This document shows, in pieces, positions 42,744 through 52,244 of a stretch of DNA of 64,000 nt. Position numbers and translations under genes: made by a program. Numbering within the stretch: position 1 is the stretch's first letter; each line of letters starts with the position of its first letter. The stretch is taken from the NCBI RefSeq assembly GCF_003315795.1, contig NZ_QMEY01000003.1, positions 62,001 to 126,000 of the forward strand, given 5' to 3'. A model generated the notes under the pieces. The model was not told the origin of the DNA and did not search any database. It was given only the letters and a program-made list of their open reading frames with translations. This stretch comes from Spongiactinospora rosea. Its GTDB lineage: Bacteria > Actinomycetota > Actinomycetes > Streptosporangiales > Streptosporangiaceae.

Positions 42744-45635
42744 TCACCAGCGGAAGAGGCCGGCCTCCCGGGCGGCGCGCAGGTCGGCCGCCTCCGGGGC
42801 GTCGATCTCCTCGAAGAGCTTCAGGGCCCGCCGCCAGGCGTCGTCGCCGAACTCCGGCTCCTCCAGCCCGTGCCGGATGTGCCCGAGCTCGTAGAGCGTG
42901 CGGGCCTCGGCGTACGGGGCGCGCAGGTCGTGGCTGATCCGCAGCGCGGTCACGCAGTGCCCGAGCGCCGCACCGAGGTCGCCCCTGGCCCGCTCGGCCT
43001 TGGCCAGGTCCACCCTGACCAGCATCTCGACCCTGGCCAGCGACATCCGGCGGCAGATGTCCAGGCACCGCTCGTGGAACTCGACCGCGGCCCTGAGGTC
43101 GCCCTGCTCGTAGCGCAGGTTGCCGAGCGAGTTGAGGGTGTTGGCCTCGGTGTAGTGGTCGCGCTCCGCGCGGGTCATGCCGAGCGCGTCGCGCAGCGTC
43201 GCGTCGGCCTCCTCGAAGGCCCGCATCTTCACGTAGACCGTGCCGAGGTTGTTCAGCACCGCGCTGACGCCCAGCGGCTCGGGCAGCGCGAGCCGTACCG
43301 CCAGGCTCTCGCGCAGGTAGTCGACCGCCTCGCGGTAGCGGCGGCGCATCGTGCAGACCGCGCCCAGGTTGTTCAGGGCGCGGGCCAGCCCCGGCCGGTC
43401 GCCGAGGTCACGGCACAGCCGCCAGGCGCGTTGCAGGTGGCGGCTCGCGGTGGGCAGGTCGTGCCGCCGTTCGGCGGCCAGGATGCCGAGCGCGTTGCGG
43501 GCCAGGATCTCGGCGGGCTCGTCGCCGTCGCGCAGCGCCGCCTCCAGCACCGCGCCGGCCGCCTCCTCCCACTCGCCGAAGAAGCCGCGCCCGAGGAAGC
43601 CGCCCATGGAGTCCATCAGCCGGGCGATCGGCAGCACCCGGATCGAGGGGGAGCCGGTGGCCTGCAGGATCGTGCTGACCAGATTGGCGCGCTCCTGTTG
43701 CAGCCAGCGGGTGGCGGGCGCGGACCGGCTGAGCGGGTGCGGCCCGTGGTCGCCCTCGGTACGGCCGACCGGCGTCAGCCCCACCGCCCGGTCCACCGTG
43801 CGCGCGGTCGCCAGGTAGTGATCGACCAGCCGTTGCAGCGCCGCCGAGCGCTCGGCGGCGGTGTCCTCCTCGTTGCCGCGCTGCCTGGCATAGGCCCGCA
43901 TCAGGTCGTGCATCTGGTAGCGGCCGGGCTCGCGGGTCTCGATCAGGTAGGCGTCCACCAGGCTTTCCAGTACGGCCTCGGCGGCGGGCTCGCGCATGGC
44001 GAACATGGCCGCCGCCGCGGAGAGGGTGATGTCGCTGCTGTTGGGGATGCCGAGCATCCGGAAGGCGGCGGCCTGGCCGGGCCGCAGCGCCCGGTAGCTC
44101 AGCTCGAAGCTGGCCCGCACCCCGAGGTCGCCGATCCGCAGCTCGTCCAGCCGCCTGCGCTGGTCGGCCAGCCGCGCGGCCAGGGTGGCCAGGCTCCAGC
44201 CGGGCCGCGCGGCGAGCCGCGCCCCGGCCACCCGGACCGCGAGCGGCAGGTTGCCACAGGCGGCGACCACCTCAAGGGCCGCCTCCGGCTCGGCCGCCAC
44301 CCGGCGGGGACCGGCGATCTTGCCCAGCAGCTCCACCGCCTCCTCGGCGGGCAGCACGTCCAGGTCGATCAGGCGGACGCCCTCCAGGTCGGCCAGCCGC
44401 GCCCGGCTGGTCACCATCACGGCGCAGCTCGGGGTGCCCGGCAGCAGCGGGCGCACCTGCGCGGCGTCGCGCGCGTTGTCCAGCACTACCAGCACCCGCC
44501 GCCCGGCCAGCATCGAGCGGTACAGGGTGGCCCGCTTGTCCTCGGCCTCGGGGATGTGCGCGCCGCTGGCCCCGAGCGCGCGCAGGAAGTCGCCGAGCAC
44601 CTCGGCGGCCGGGGTGTCCCTGCCGTCGGCCCCGTGCAGGTTGGCGTGCAACTGGCCGTCGGGGAACCGGTCGCGCAGCAGGTGCCCGACGTGGATGGCC
44701 AGCGTGGTCTTGCCCAGGCCCCCGCCGCCGCCGACCGCGGCGACCACCACGGGCGAGCCCTCGGACTCGCCGCGCAGCATCTCCGACAGCAGCCGCACCT
44801 GCTCGGCCCTGCCGGTGAAGTCGGGTACGTCGGCGGGCAACTGCGCGGGCGCCTGGAGGAGGGCCTGGGCCCTGCCGGTGGCGGCGGGGGTCACGTCGCC
44901 CGTCAGCACCTCCTGGTGCGTGCGCTGCAACGCCTGGCCCGGCTCCAGCCCCAGCTCCTCGACCAGGTGCCGCCGGGTCCGCTGGTAGGCGTCCAGCGCC
45001 TCGGCCTGCCGTCCGAAGCGGTGCAGGGCGACCATGAGCAGGCCGACCATCCGCTCGCGCAGCGGGTGGTCGGCCACCAGCTCGCGCAGCTCGGCGACCA
45101 GCGGCTCCTCCGGGCCCGACGTCAGGTCGGCCTCGATGCGGTCTTCCAGGGCGAGCAGGCGGGCCTCCTCCAGGCGGGCCGCGGGCACGTCGCGGACCCC
45201 GTCGGCCACGCCGACCAGCGCGGGACCGCGCCACAGCCGCAGCCCGTCGCGGAGCAGCCTGGCCGCCAGGCCGTGGTCACCGGCGCGCTGCGCGGTACGG
45301 CCCTGCTCGACCAGCCCCTCGAAGCGGTAGAGGTCCACCGTCGAGGGGTCGGCCCGTAACAGGTAGCCGCCCGAGTGCGTCTCCAGGGACGCCTTGGGGG
45401 CCTGGCCGTCGTCCGCCTCGATGACCCTGCGCAGCCGGGACACCAGGCGCTGGACGGTGTTCCTGGCGTCGGGCGCCCGCGCGCCCCACACCTGGTCGAT
45501 CATGCGCTCGAACGTGACCACCCGGTTCAGGTTGAGCAGCAGCAACGCCAGCACGCTGCGCTGCTTGAACCCGCCGGTGGGGACCGGTCCGCCGGGCCGC
45601 CAGACCTCCACCGGTCCCAGTATGCGAAACTCCAC
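42744..45635 (-). CDS. AfsR/SARP-family regulator (OmpR-BTAD-NB-ARC-TPR)
   Basis: A 963-aa transcriptional regulator. An OmpR-type winged helix (residues about 1-90; FKQRSVLALLLLNLNRVVTF) is followed by a BTAD helical domain ending near LGLEPGQALQRTHQEVL. The NB-ARC ATPase has P-loop VGGGGGLGKTTLAIHVG and Walker B VLVVLDNARD. The C-terminus is a series of TPRs (for example LARALNNLGAVCTMRRRYRE and VLNNLGTVYVKMRAFEEADA). AfsR-like proteins activate secondary-metabolite genes. No biosynthetic cluster is visible within the window, so its target is elsewhere or it is pleiotropic. The start is ATG 45635. Confidence 0.95.
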   Translation of the reverse strand: MEFRILGPVEVWRPGGPVPTGGFKQRSVLALLLLNLNRVVTFERMIDQVWGARAPDARNTVQRLVSRLRRVIEADDGQAPKASLETHSGGYLLRADPSTVDLYRFEGLVEQGRTAQRAGDHGLAARLLRDGLRLWRGPALVGVADGVRDVPAARLEEARLLALEDRIEADLTSGPEEPLVAELRELVADHPLRERMVGLLMVALHRFGRQAEALDAYQRTRRHLVEELGLEPGQALQRTHQEVLTGDVTPAATGRAQALLQAPAQLPADVPDFTGRAEQVRLLSEMLRGESEGSPVVVAAVGGGGGLGKTTLAIHVGHLLRDRFPDGQLHANLHGADGRDTPAAEVLGDFLRALGASGAHIPEAEDKRATLYRSMLAGRRVLVVLDNARDAAQVRPLLPGTPSCAVMVTSRARLADLEGVRLIDLDVLPAEEAVELLGKIAGPRRVAAEPEAALEVVAACGNLPLAVRVAGARLAARPGWSLATLAARLADQRRRLDELRIGDLGVRASFELSYRALRPGQAAAFRMLGIPNSSDITLSAAAAMFAMREPAAEAVLESLVDAYLIETREPGRYQMHDLMRAYARQRGNEEDTAAERSAALQRLVDHYLATARTVDRAVGLTPVGRTEGDHGPHPLSRSAPATRWLQQERANLVSTILQATGSPSIRVLPIARLMDSMGGFLGRGFFGEWEEAAGAVLEAALRDGDEPAEILARNALGILAAERRHDLPTASRHLQRAWRLCRDLGDRPGLARALNNLGAVCTMRRRYREAVDYLRESLAVRLALPEPLGVSAVLNNLGTVYVKMRAFEEADATLRDALGMTRAERDHYTEANTLNSLGNLRYEQGDLRAAVEFHERCLDICRRMSLARVEMLVRVDLAKAERARGDLGAALGHCVTALRISHDLRAPYAEARTLYELGHIRHGLEEPEFGDDAWRRALKLFEEIDAPEAADLRAAREAGLFRW

Positions 45636-45747
45636 GGCACCCTCTCAGGATAAGTAGCCCCCATAATAAAATTACGGCCACGGCCCCTCAAATGGATGCT
45701 TGGGGGGTGTTTTACTCATTAAATTCCATAGAATGTGGTAATGGCAA

Positions 45748-45797
45748 ACGCCTCATGTCAATGGATATTTCACCTGAGGCGTGTCACGGTTCCGTGA
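45748..45797. promoter_or_regulatory. Hairpins in the AfsR upstream region
   Basis: ACGCCTCA (45748-45755) pairs with TGAGGCGT (45775-45782), and TCACGGTTCCGTGA (45784-45797) is a 6-bp-arm palindrome. The area is A/T-rich for this genome and lies between the AfsR start and the end of the enoyl-CoA hydratase gene. Either element may be a terminator for the hydratase gene or an operator for AfsR. Confidence 0.4.
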
Positions 45798-45852
45798 AAA
45801 CCGGTGACCCGGAAACGGTCATGTATCCCGCGAGTAATACCGCGGCAGGCCC

Positions 45853-46635
45853 TCACCGGCGGTTGTAGCGCCCGGCGCGCCCGGACAGGAAGGCGTCGAC
45901 CGCCTCGCGGTGGTCGTCGGTGGCCACCATCGCATGGAACTTCTCCGCCTGCAGCGCCGTGGCCTGTTCCCTGGTCAGCCCGGGGGCGAGGGCGGCGCAC
46001 GCCTTGGCGGCCTCCACCGACAGCGGGGGCCGGGAGGCGATGCGCCGGGCCTTGGCCAGGGCGGCGGGCAGCAGTTCGCCCGGTGGGTGGACCTCGGTGA
46101 CCAGCCCCCAGCGCAGCGCCCGATCGGCGGGGTAGCGGTCGCCGGTCAGCAGGATCTCCTTGGCCGGGCCGAGGCCGACGACGCGGGCCAGCCGCGAGAA
46201 GCTCGCGATCAGCCCGACGTTGACGCCGGAGGCGACGAAGCAGGCGTCGTCGGCGGCGATCCTGATGTCGCAGGCCAGGGCCAGTTCCAGGCCGCCGCCC
46301 GCGGCGGCGCCGTTCACCGCGGCGATCACCGGGGCGCGGAAGTCCTCAAGGGCGCGCAGCACGCCGTCGAAGCCGGTCAGGAACTCGTCGATCCGGTCGC
46401 CGGTCAATCCCATGTCCTCGCGCAGGTCCGCGCCGGCGGTGAAGGCGCCGCCGGTGCCGGTGAGGACCAGGCAGCGGATCTCGGGGTCGCGCCCAAGGTC
46501 CGCGGTGATCTCGATGATCCGCTCCCGGACGGTCCTGTTCAGGGTGTTGGCCGGCGGGGAGTTCAGGGTGATCAGCGCGACGTGCGCGGCGGAGTGGGCG
46601 AGGGTGACGATCTGGGCCGGATCGGCGTTGTTCAA
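45853..46635 (-). CDS. Enoyl-CoA hydratase/isomerase (crotonase) family protein
   Basis: A 260-aa crotonase. The oxyanion-hole segments are GTGGAFTAGADLREDMGLTG and AAVNGAAAGGGLELALACDI; the latter keeps one catalytic Glu. The position of the second catalytic Glu of classical hydratases reads ASGVNVGLIASFSRLARVVG, without Glu, so simple enoyl-CoA hydration is doubtful. TTG 46635 is chosen for AAGGAG upstream and because it gives the usual 260-aa length; an ATG at 46779 would add 48 non-conserved residues. A palindrome 47-64 bp upstream may be its operator. Confidence 0.8.
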   Translation of the reverse strand: MNNADPAQIVTLAHSAAHVALITLNSPPANTLNRTVRERIIEITADLGRDPEIRCLVLTGTGGAFTAGADLREDMGLTGDRIDEFLTGFDGVLRALEDFRAPVIAAVNGAAAGGGLELALACDIRIAADDACFVASGVNVGLIASFSRLARVVGLGPAKEILLTGDRYPADRALRWGLVTEVHPPGELLPAALAKARRIASRPPLSVEAAKACAALAPGLTREQATALQAEKFHAMVATDDHREAVDAFLSGRAGRYNRR

Positions 46636-47103
46636 TGGGTCTCCTTGGTGCAACGAGAATAGGGCGTTGCGGCCTTCCGAAATATGCGTTCTCGCATATC
46701 GCCCGGTCGCGACATGGCCTCCTTCGCAGTTCACTGCCGCCCGGCCGCCACTTGCGGCGGGTGTCCTTAATTCTGGCACGACGGATGATCCACGATCTCA
46801 TTGTGCTCTGCGCCGTGCGGGCGGGCGACGCCGGGGCGGCGGAATGCGGGCCGCCTTCCGCGGTGGCCGTCCGTGACCGTGACGGCTCCGGGTGACGGTT
46901 TCCATCGGGAGGTGGCCGCGGCTGCTGCCCGGACTTATCTGGACATGGCGTTTTCCCTGGTCAGCGGTACATAACACGATGATAGAGGGAATATGCGTCT
47001 CCCTGGAGGGCCGCCGCGAGCTTACCTTGACACCATCCCTTACTCGGGATTCCACCGCCGGTTTCGCCGGCGCACCCCCCTACCCCCGAGGAGAGAGGTT
47101 CAC
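46636..47103. other. Gene-free region between crotonase and snapalysin genes
   Basis: This 468-bp divergent region contains no convincing ORF. It holds the ATATGCG palindrome near the crotonase start and TTGACA at 47024-47029 on the snapalysin side without a good -10. The remainder shows nothing recognisable. Confidence 0.5.
46682..46699. promoter_or_regulatory. Palindromic operator upstream of the crotonase gene
   Basis: ATATGCG (46682-46688) and CGCATAT (46693-46699) form a perfect 7-bp-arm palindrome with a 4-nt spacer. Its size and location suit a TetR-family repressor. No TetR gene is adjacent. Confidence 0.45.
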
Positions 47104-47655
47104 GTGTCAAGGTTCCTCCGTACCATCGTCGCGCTGGTCCTGGGATCGGCCTTCTTCGCCGTAATGTCGCCTGTCCCCCAGGCCACCGCCACCGCGGCGA
47201 GGGTGCTCAGGTACGACGCCAGCCGCGCCGCAGAGTTCCGCGGCGTGGTGGATCAGGCGGCACAGATCTGGAATTCCAGTGTCACCAGCGTCCAGCTCGT
47301 GGCGGGCACGCCCGCCGACTTCATCGTCTACGCCGACAACGGCTGGCCCCGGGCGCAACCCACCAGCCTGGGCCGTGGCTACGTCTGGATCGGCAGGCAG
47401 GCCACCTCCCAGGGCCACAACTCGCTGCGGATCGCCACCCACGAGATCGGCCACATCCTCGGCCTGCCCGACCGGCGCACCGGCCGCTGCACCGACCTGA
47501 TGTCGGGCGCGAGCGCGGGCACGAGCTGCACCAACCCCAACCCGAACACCGCCGAGCGCGCCGAGGTCCAGCGCAACTTCGGCGGCTGGCTCGTCACCCC
47601 GCAGGTGGAGTTCAACAAGATCTACGAGGACCGCGCCCTGGAGCCGGCCCACTGA
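47104..47655 (+). CDS. Snapalysin-type secreted metalloprotease (M7)
   Basis: A 183-aa small neutral protease. The signal peptide (FLRTIVALVLGSAFFAVMSP) is followed by a short propeptide, and the zinc motif is H113-E114-x-x-H117 with Asp123 as the third ligand (ATHEIGHILGLPDRR), the HExxHxxGxxD arrangement specific to snapalysin. DLMSGASAGTSCTNPNPNTA is the Met-turn region, with Cys for a disulphide. GTG 47104 follows GAGAGG. Streptomyces homologues usually sit beside a LysR activator gene; here the LysR gene is 5 kb away. Confidence 0.95.
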   Translation: MSRFLRTIVALVLGSAFFAVMSPVPQATATAARVLRYDASRAAEFRGVVDQAAQIWNSSVTSVQLVAGTPADFIVYADNGWPRAQPTSLGRGYVWIGRQATSQGHNSLRIATHEIGHILGLPDRRTGRCTDLMSGASAGTSCTNPNPNTAERAEVQRNFGGWLVTPQVEFNKIYEDRALEPAH

Positions 47656-47675
47656 TCTGCTGGACCTGATCTCCT

Positions 47676-47704
47676 GGACCTAGGGCCCTGGGGGCCCTAG
47701 GTCC
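47676..47704 (+). terminator. Terminator after the snapalysin gene
   Basis: GGACCTAGGGCCC (47676-47688) and GGGCCCTAGGTCC (47692-47704) make a 13-bp perfect stem with a 3-nt loop, 20 bp after the stop codon. A T-rich stretch occurs 20 bp later. Confidence 0.85.
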
Positions 47705-47772
47705 ATGCGCGTGTATGCCCTAGGGCTTTTGTCCGATGTGTTGGTGTATGTGATGGTCATATCGTCACGGCC

Positions 47773-49113
47773 ATGACGAAACGAGCATTGAGTGCGGGCC
47801 TGGTGGCGATGGTGTCACTCGTCGCCTTCGAGTACATGGCGGTGGCGATCGCGATGCCCGTCGTGGCGCGCGAACTCGGCGGTTTGGAACTCTACGGCCT
47901 CGCCTTCAGCGGGGCCATGGCCGCAGGCGTCATTGGCACGGTCCTGGGCGGGCGGTGGGCCGACCTGCGCGGCCCGGCCGCCCCGCTGTGGACCGGCGCC
48001 GTCGCCTTCAGCGGCGGACTCCTGCTCGCCGGGCTCGCCCCGGCCATGGAGGTGCTGATCGCGGGCCGGTTGGTGCAGGGCTTCGGCGGCGCGCTGGTCA
48101 ACGTCGCGCTGTACGTGGTGGTGGCCCGGGTCTATCCCGAGGACCGGCATCCGAAGATCTTCTCCTTGTTCGCGACCGCGTGGGTGGTGCCGTCCATGAT
48201 CGGCCCCGCGGTGGTCGGCGTCATCGTGGAGACCGTGGGCTGGCGGTGGGTGTTCCTCGCCGTTCCGGTCCTCACCGTCCTCGCCGGACTCATGCTGGTG
48301 CGCGGCCTGGCGGGCCAGCCGGTCACCGGCGGCCAGGCCCAGCCCGCGCCTGGCCTGCTGCGCAAGGTGAGCTGGGCCGCGCTGACCGCCGTCGGCGCGG
48401 GCCTCATGCAGTACGGCAGCGGCGGCAACCTCGCCCTGCTGCTCGCCGGGCTGGTCCTGCTCGGCCTGGCGCTGCCCCGGCTGCTGCCCCGCGGCACCAT
48501 GCGCGCCGTGCGCGGCCTGCCCGCCGTGGTGGCCCTGCGCGGCGTCGCCGGCGGCGCGTTCTTCGCCACCGAGGTGATCGTCCCGCTGATGCTCATCAAC
48601 GAGCGCGGCCTGTCGCCGGTCACCGCCGGAATCGCGCTCGCCGGGGGCTCGCTGACCTGGTCCTTCGCCTCCTGGTTGCAGGGGCGTGAGGTCTTCGGGC
48701 GTAAGACCAACCTGCTCGGCGGCTCGGCGGCCATCGCGCTGGGCATCCTGCTCATGGGCCTGGTGACCTTCGACGCGGTGCCGTTGGCGCTGGCCTACCC
48801 GTCGTGGATCGTGGCCGGGTTCGGCATGGGCCTGGTGTACCCGACTCTGTCGGTCCTGACGCTGGAACTGTCCGCGCCCGGCGAGCAGGGCGTCAACAGC
48901 TCGGCGCTGCAGGTGGGCGACATGGTGTTCTCGGTGGTGTCGGTCGCCGTCACCAGCGCCCTGTTCGTCGCCGCCGCCTCCGGCTACTGGACGGTGTTCG
49001 CGGCGGGGCTCGTCATCGCGCTGTCCGGCCTGTGGATCGCGCCGCGCGCGGCCGGGCGGGGCGCGGCGGCGGACGCCGCGGCCCCGGAGGCCGTGGGGGC
49101 GGGTGCGCGCTGA
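47773..49113 (+). CDS. MFS transporter (12 TM, drug efflux-like)
   Basis: A 446-aa membrane protein with about 12 hydrophobic segments. It opens MTKRALSAGLVAMVSLVAFE and has GGRWADLRGPAAPLW after helix 2 and GRLVQGFGGALVNVALYVVV at helix 4. The motif C position reads IGPAVVGVIVETVGWRWVFL. It is related to putative multidrug exporters of actinomycetes. The start is ATG 47773; there is no strong ribosome binding site. The substrate is unknown. Confidence 0.88.
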   Translation: MTKRALSAGLVAMVSLVAFEYMAVAIAMPVVARELGGLELYGLAFSGAMAAGVIGTVLGGRWADLRGPAAPLWTGAVAFSGGLLLAGLAPAMEVLIAGRLVQGFGGALVNVALYVVVARVYPEDRHPKIFSLFATAWVVPSMIGPAVVGVIVETVGWRWVFLAVPVLTVLAGLMLVRGLAGQPVTGGQAQPAPGLLRKVSWAALTAVGAGLMQYGSGGNLALLLAGLVLLGLALPRLLPRGTMRAVRGLPAVVALRGVAGGAFFATEVIVPLMLINERGLSPVTAGIALAGGSLTWSFASWLQGREVFGRKTNLLGGSAAIALGILLMGLVTFDAVPLALAYPSWIVAGFGMGLVYPTLSVLTLELSAPGEQGVNSSALQVGDMVFSVVSVAVTSALFVAAASGYWTVFAAGLVIALSGLWIAPRAAGRGAAADAAAPEAVGAGAR

Positions 49114-49215
49114 AAATCAGGGACTCCAACAGGTGCGGCCGATCGCGGGACCCCGGCGGGGTCCCCCGCTCACAATTGAGCGGAGATGTACCGCGGCAGT
49201 GGGAGGGGCCTTCCG

Positions 49216-50463
49216 ATGCGACTCGGCACCGTGCGCCTGACCGGCGAACCGGACGGCGGCGCGGGGCGCGTCGCGCCGCCCGGCCTCCCCTGGACACGGC
49301 TGGACGACACGCTGGTCTACTGGACCGACGATGACGGCCTCTGGGCCTCGGCCGCCGAGCGGGCGCGTGCGAGCGGCCTGCGGTCCGAGGAGCGCCCGGC
49401 CCCGGCGCGTCCCGCCGAGCTGCGCCTGGTGACGCAGGTCGGGCGGGTCTTCCAGCACGAGCACCCCGACGTCCCCGTGCTGGTGGACAAGGGCCGCTAC
49501 CTGGTCATCGCCGCCTCCGACGTCCTGCTCGCGCGGATCGCGCCACGAGCGGAGGTCTGCTACCGCGTCGAGCCGCTGCCCGCCGAGGGCGTCGTCTTCC
49601 GCACCCTGCCCCGCGCCGCCCGCGCCCCCGTCCCGGAGATCCAGGCGCTGACCGGCCAGGTGTCCGGCGAACGCTACCTCGCGGCGCTCGGCGAACTGGT
49701 CGCCTTCGGCACCCGCCACTCGCTCAGCACGGGCTTCGGCGCGGCCGCCGCCCTGGCCAGGGACCGGCTGGAAAAGCTCGGCTACACCGCGCGGCTTGCC
49801 CCGATCACGGTCGGGCCGGGCCGCTGCCACAACATCATCGCCGACCGCCAGGGGAGCGGCGCGCCCGCCGCACGCAAGGTGGTGCTGCTCACCGCCCACC
49901 TCGACTCGATCAACCTCGCCGGCGGCCCCAGCGCCCCCGCACCGAGGGCCGACGACAACGCGAGCGGTGCGGCCGGGCTCCTGGAGATCGCCCGCGTACT
50001 GGCCGGGCACCAGACCCACGACGACATCCGCCTCATCCTCTTCGGCGGCGAGGAGCAGGGGCTGCACGGCAGCACACAGTACGTCGCGAGCCTCGGCCCC
50101 GCCGAGACGGCCCGGATCGAGGCGGTCGTCAACATGGACATGATCGCCACCCTCAACACCGCCCGTCCCACCGTCCTGCTGGAGGGCGCGGCCCTGTCCC
50201 AGGGCCTCATCGACTCCCTCGCCACGGCGGCGGCCGACTACACGGGCCTGACGGTGCAGACCTCGCTCAACCCGTTCAACAGCGACCACGTCCCGTTCAT
50301 CGACGCCTCGATCCCGGCCGTGCTCACCATCGAGGGCTCCGACGGAGCCAACACCCACATCCACACCGCGGGCGACACCCTCGACCACGTCAACACCGAC
50401 CTGGCCCTCGACATCCTGCGCATGAACCTCGCCACCCTCGCCCGATCCGCCACCGCCCCCTGA
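49216..50463 (+). CDS. M28-family zinc aminopeptidase
   Basis: A 415-aa protein. The N-terminal 150 residues form a separate beta/alpha domain (FQHEHPDVPVLVDKGRYLVI), followed by the M28 catalytic domain. Its di-zinc ligands are visible: His and Asp in TAHLDSINLAGG, Asp in APRADDNASGAAGLLE, Glu in FGGEEQGLHGS, Asp in VNMDMIA and His in NTHIHTAGDT. There is no obvious signal peptide. ATG 49216 follows GGGAGGGG. It probably removes N-terminal residues from peptides. Confidence 0.9.
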   Translation: MRLGTVRLTGEPDGGAGRVAPPGLPWTRLDDTLVYWTDDDGLWASAAERARASGLRSEERPAPARPAELRLVTQVGRVFQHEHPDVPVLVDKGRYLVIAASDVLLARIAPRAEVCYRVEPLPAEGVVFRTLPRAARAPVPEIQALTGQVSGERYLAALGELVAFGTRHSLSTGFGAAAALARDRLEKLGYTARLAPITVGPGRCHNIIADRQGSGAPAARKVVLLTAHLDSINLAGGPSAPAPRADDNASGAAGLLEIARVLAGHQTHDDIRLILFGGEEQGLHGSTQYVASLGPAETARIEAVVNMDMIATLNTARPTVLLEGAALSQGLIDSLATAAADYTGLTVQTSLNPFNSDHVPFIDASIPAVLTIEGSDGANTHIHTAGDTLDHVNTDLALDILRMNLATLARSATAP

Positions 50464-50498
50464 CCCGAGACCCCCGCCCGGTGAAGCGGCCGCATCCG

Positions 50499-52055
50499 TC
50501 AGAGCCGGGGGCCCTTGCAGGAGGCGTTCTCGGCCGGCAGGGTTCCGTTGCTCAGGAACGCGACGGTGGCCTTGTCGGCGCAGGCCGAGCCGGTGCCGTA
50601 GACGAAGTGGCCGCCGTGCTCGACACCGAGGAAACGGGCGCGCTCACCCAGGGCCCTGCGCATTCCCTGGCCCCCGGCCCACGGAGTGGCGTTGTCACGG
50701 CGGTTCTGCAGGATCAGGATGTTACGCGGACCGTGCGAGGTGATCTTGACCACCGGCTCGATCGGCTTCCGCGACCAGAACGCGCACGCCCGGATGTTGT
50801 TGGGCATGCCCGCGCTCAGCGGGTACTTCGCGCGGGCGGCCGCAGTGGCGTCGGCGTAGGGGGCCACCTTTCGCGACCAGGTGGTGTCCCCGCAGAGCAT
50901 GGCCAGGACCATGGTGACCTGGTTGTCCGCCGGCACGCCCTTCGCAGGCGGGGTGTCGGCGAGAACCTGCCGGACCACGGCGACGTCCGCCTTCGCCGGG
51001 GTCTTGCCGGCGGACAGGTCGGCCGCCGCCTTCCAGAGCCGGGTGAGCGGGGCGAGCATCTCGTTGCGCTGCAACATCTGGTACGTGACGCTGCGCAGCA
51101 GCGCACCGCTGACGGCCACCGGTGTGCCCGGCACCGTGGCCGGCTTCCGGTCGAGGCGGGCGGTCAGCGCGACGAAGGCGTCGGTGACCTCGCCGGCGGT
51201 GTCGCCCAGCCCGAGTTCGGCATGGTTCGCCGCGGCCACGCGGGCGGCGTCCGGGAACCGGTCCTTCATGCCCTGGTTCCAGGTGTTCAGCATCTTCGCC
51301 CACACCTTGGCCGGGTCGACGTTGCCTTCCAGCACCATCCGGTCGGTGTTGCGGGGGAACAGCGAGGCGTAGACCGCGCCGAGGTAGGTGCCGAAGGACT
51401 GGCCCCAGTAGGAGATCTTCGGTGCCCCGAGCGCCTGGCGGATGCGATCCATGTCGCGCGCCGTGTTCGCGCTGTTGAAGAAGCGGAGCCTGTCACCGAT
51501 CTTGGCGCACTGCCGGGCGACGGCGCGCGCGTTGGAGACGTTGCCCTTGATCGAGCCGCCGCTGCCGGGGTAGGGGAAGATGGCGAGAAGGCCGTTACCG
51601 GACAGACCGCAGCTCATCGGGGTGCTGTGGCCGACGCCGCGCGCGTCGAACCCGATCAGGTCGTAGGAGTCCAGCACCCCCTTCGGGAGCGTGCGTGCCA
51701 TCTGGCCGGGCATGTCCAGGCCCTGCAGGCCCGGCCCCCCCGGGTTGAACAGCAGGACGCCGCGCTTCCTGCCGTGCTTGGCGGTGGCGATCCTGGAGAC
51801 CGCGACGGTGATGGTCTCTCCGTTGGGGCGGCGGTAGTCCAGAGGCACCTTGACCGTGCCGCAGGCTTGCCTGGGGTCCCGTTGGGCGCCCGGCGCGAGT
51901 TCCGGGCACTTGTCCCACTTGATCGAAGTCTGGACGTGACCGGCGCTCGCCACGGCCCTGGCGTCGGCCGGCTGCCCGCCGATCACCGCCCCCGCCGCCG
52001 CGACCGCGGTCAGGGCGACGGCGACGACGACGCGTGCGCGGATGGTGCTTCCCAT
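50499..52055 (-). CDS. Exported alpha/beta-hydrolase, tripeptidyl aminopeptidase (SlpD/Tap)-like
   Basis: A 518-aa secreted S33-type peptidase. A signal peptide (VVVAVALTAVAAAGAVIGG) and a mature start at IKWDKCPELAPG are typical of the Streptomyces Tap/SlpD/SlpE group. The nucleophile is Ser220 in YWGQSFGTYLGA, the oxyanion loop FNPGGPG, the Asp LQNRRDNATP and the His HGGHFVYGTGS. Several Cys residues suggest disulphides. ATG 52055 follows GGAGG. It is divergent from a two-component system that may regulate it. Confidence 0.92.
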   Translation of the reverse strand: MGSTIRARVVVAVALTAVAAAGAVIGGQPADARAVASAGHVQTSIKWDKCPELAPGAQRDPRQACGTVKVPLDYRRPNGETITVAVSRIATAKHGRKRGVLLFNPGGPGLQGLDMPGQMARTLPKGVLDSYDLIGFDARGVGHSTPMSCGLSGNGLLAIFPYPGSGGSIKGNVSNARAVARQCAKIGDRLRFFNSANTARDMDRIRQALGAPKISYWGQSFGTYLGAVYASLFPRNTDRMVLEGNVDPAKVWAKMLNTWNQGMKDRFPDAARVAAANHAELGLGDTAGEVTDAFVALTARLDRKPATVPGTPVAVSGALLRSVTYQMLQRNEMLAPLTRLWKAAADLSAGKTPAKADVAVVRQVLADTPPAKGVPADNQVTMVLAMLCGDTTWSRKVAPYADATAAARAKYPLSAGMPNNIRACAFWSRKPIEPVVKITSHGPRNILILQNRRDNATPWAGGQGMRRALGERARFLGVEHGGHFVYGTGSACADKATVAFLSNGTLPAENASCKGPRL

Positions 52056-52244
52056 GGTGCTGTCCTCCGAATAGACGATGTGCCGCGATCCGGCTTCGCG
52101 GTTGACCGTGGTCGTCGACCGCTGATGAGAAAGGTAGAAGTGGAGGGCCCTGTCCCGAATCACTGCGTTGCGGACATTCCGTGTAGCTCATGTGAGGGAC
52201 AAGCGCGGCAACATCGGGCATCAGGGATCGCTAGGCTCTCAGCC

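Noticed and set aside
42207..45359. 1050-codon open frame antisense to the AfsR-type gene
   Set aside because: Shadow ORF without recognisable motifs; the minus-strand AfsR protein has all expected domains.
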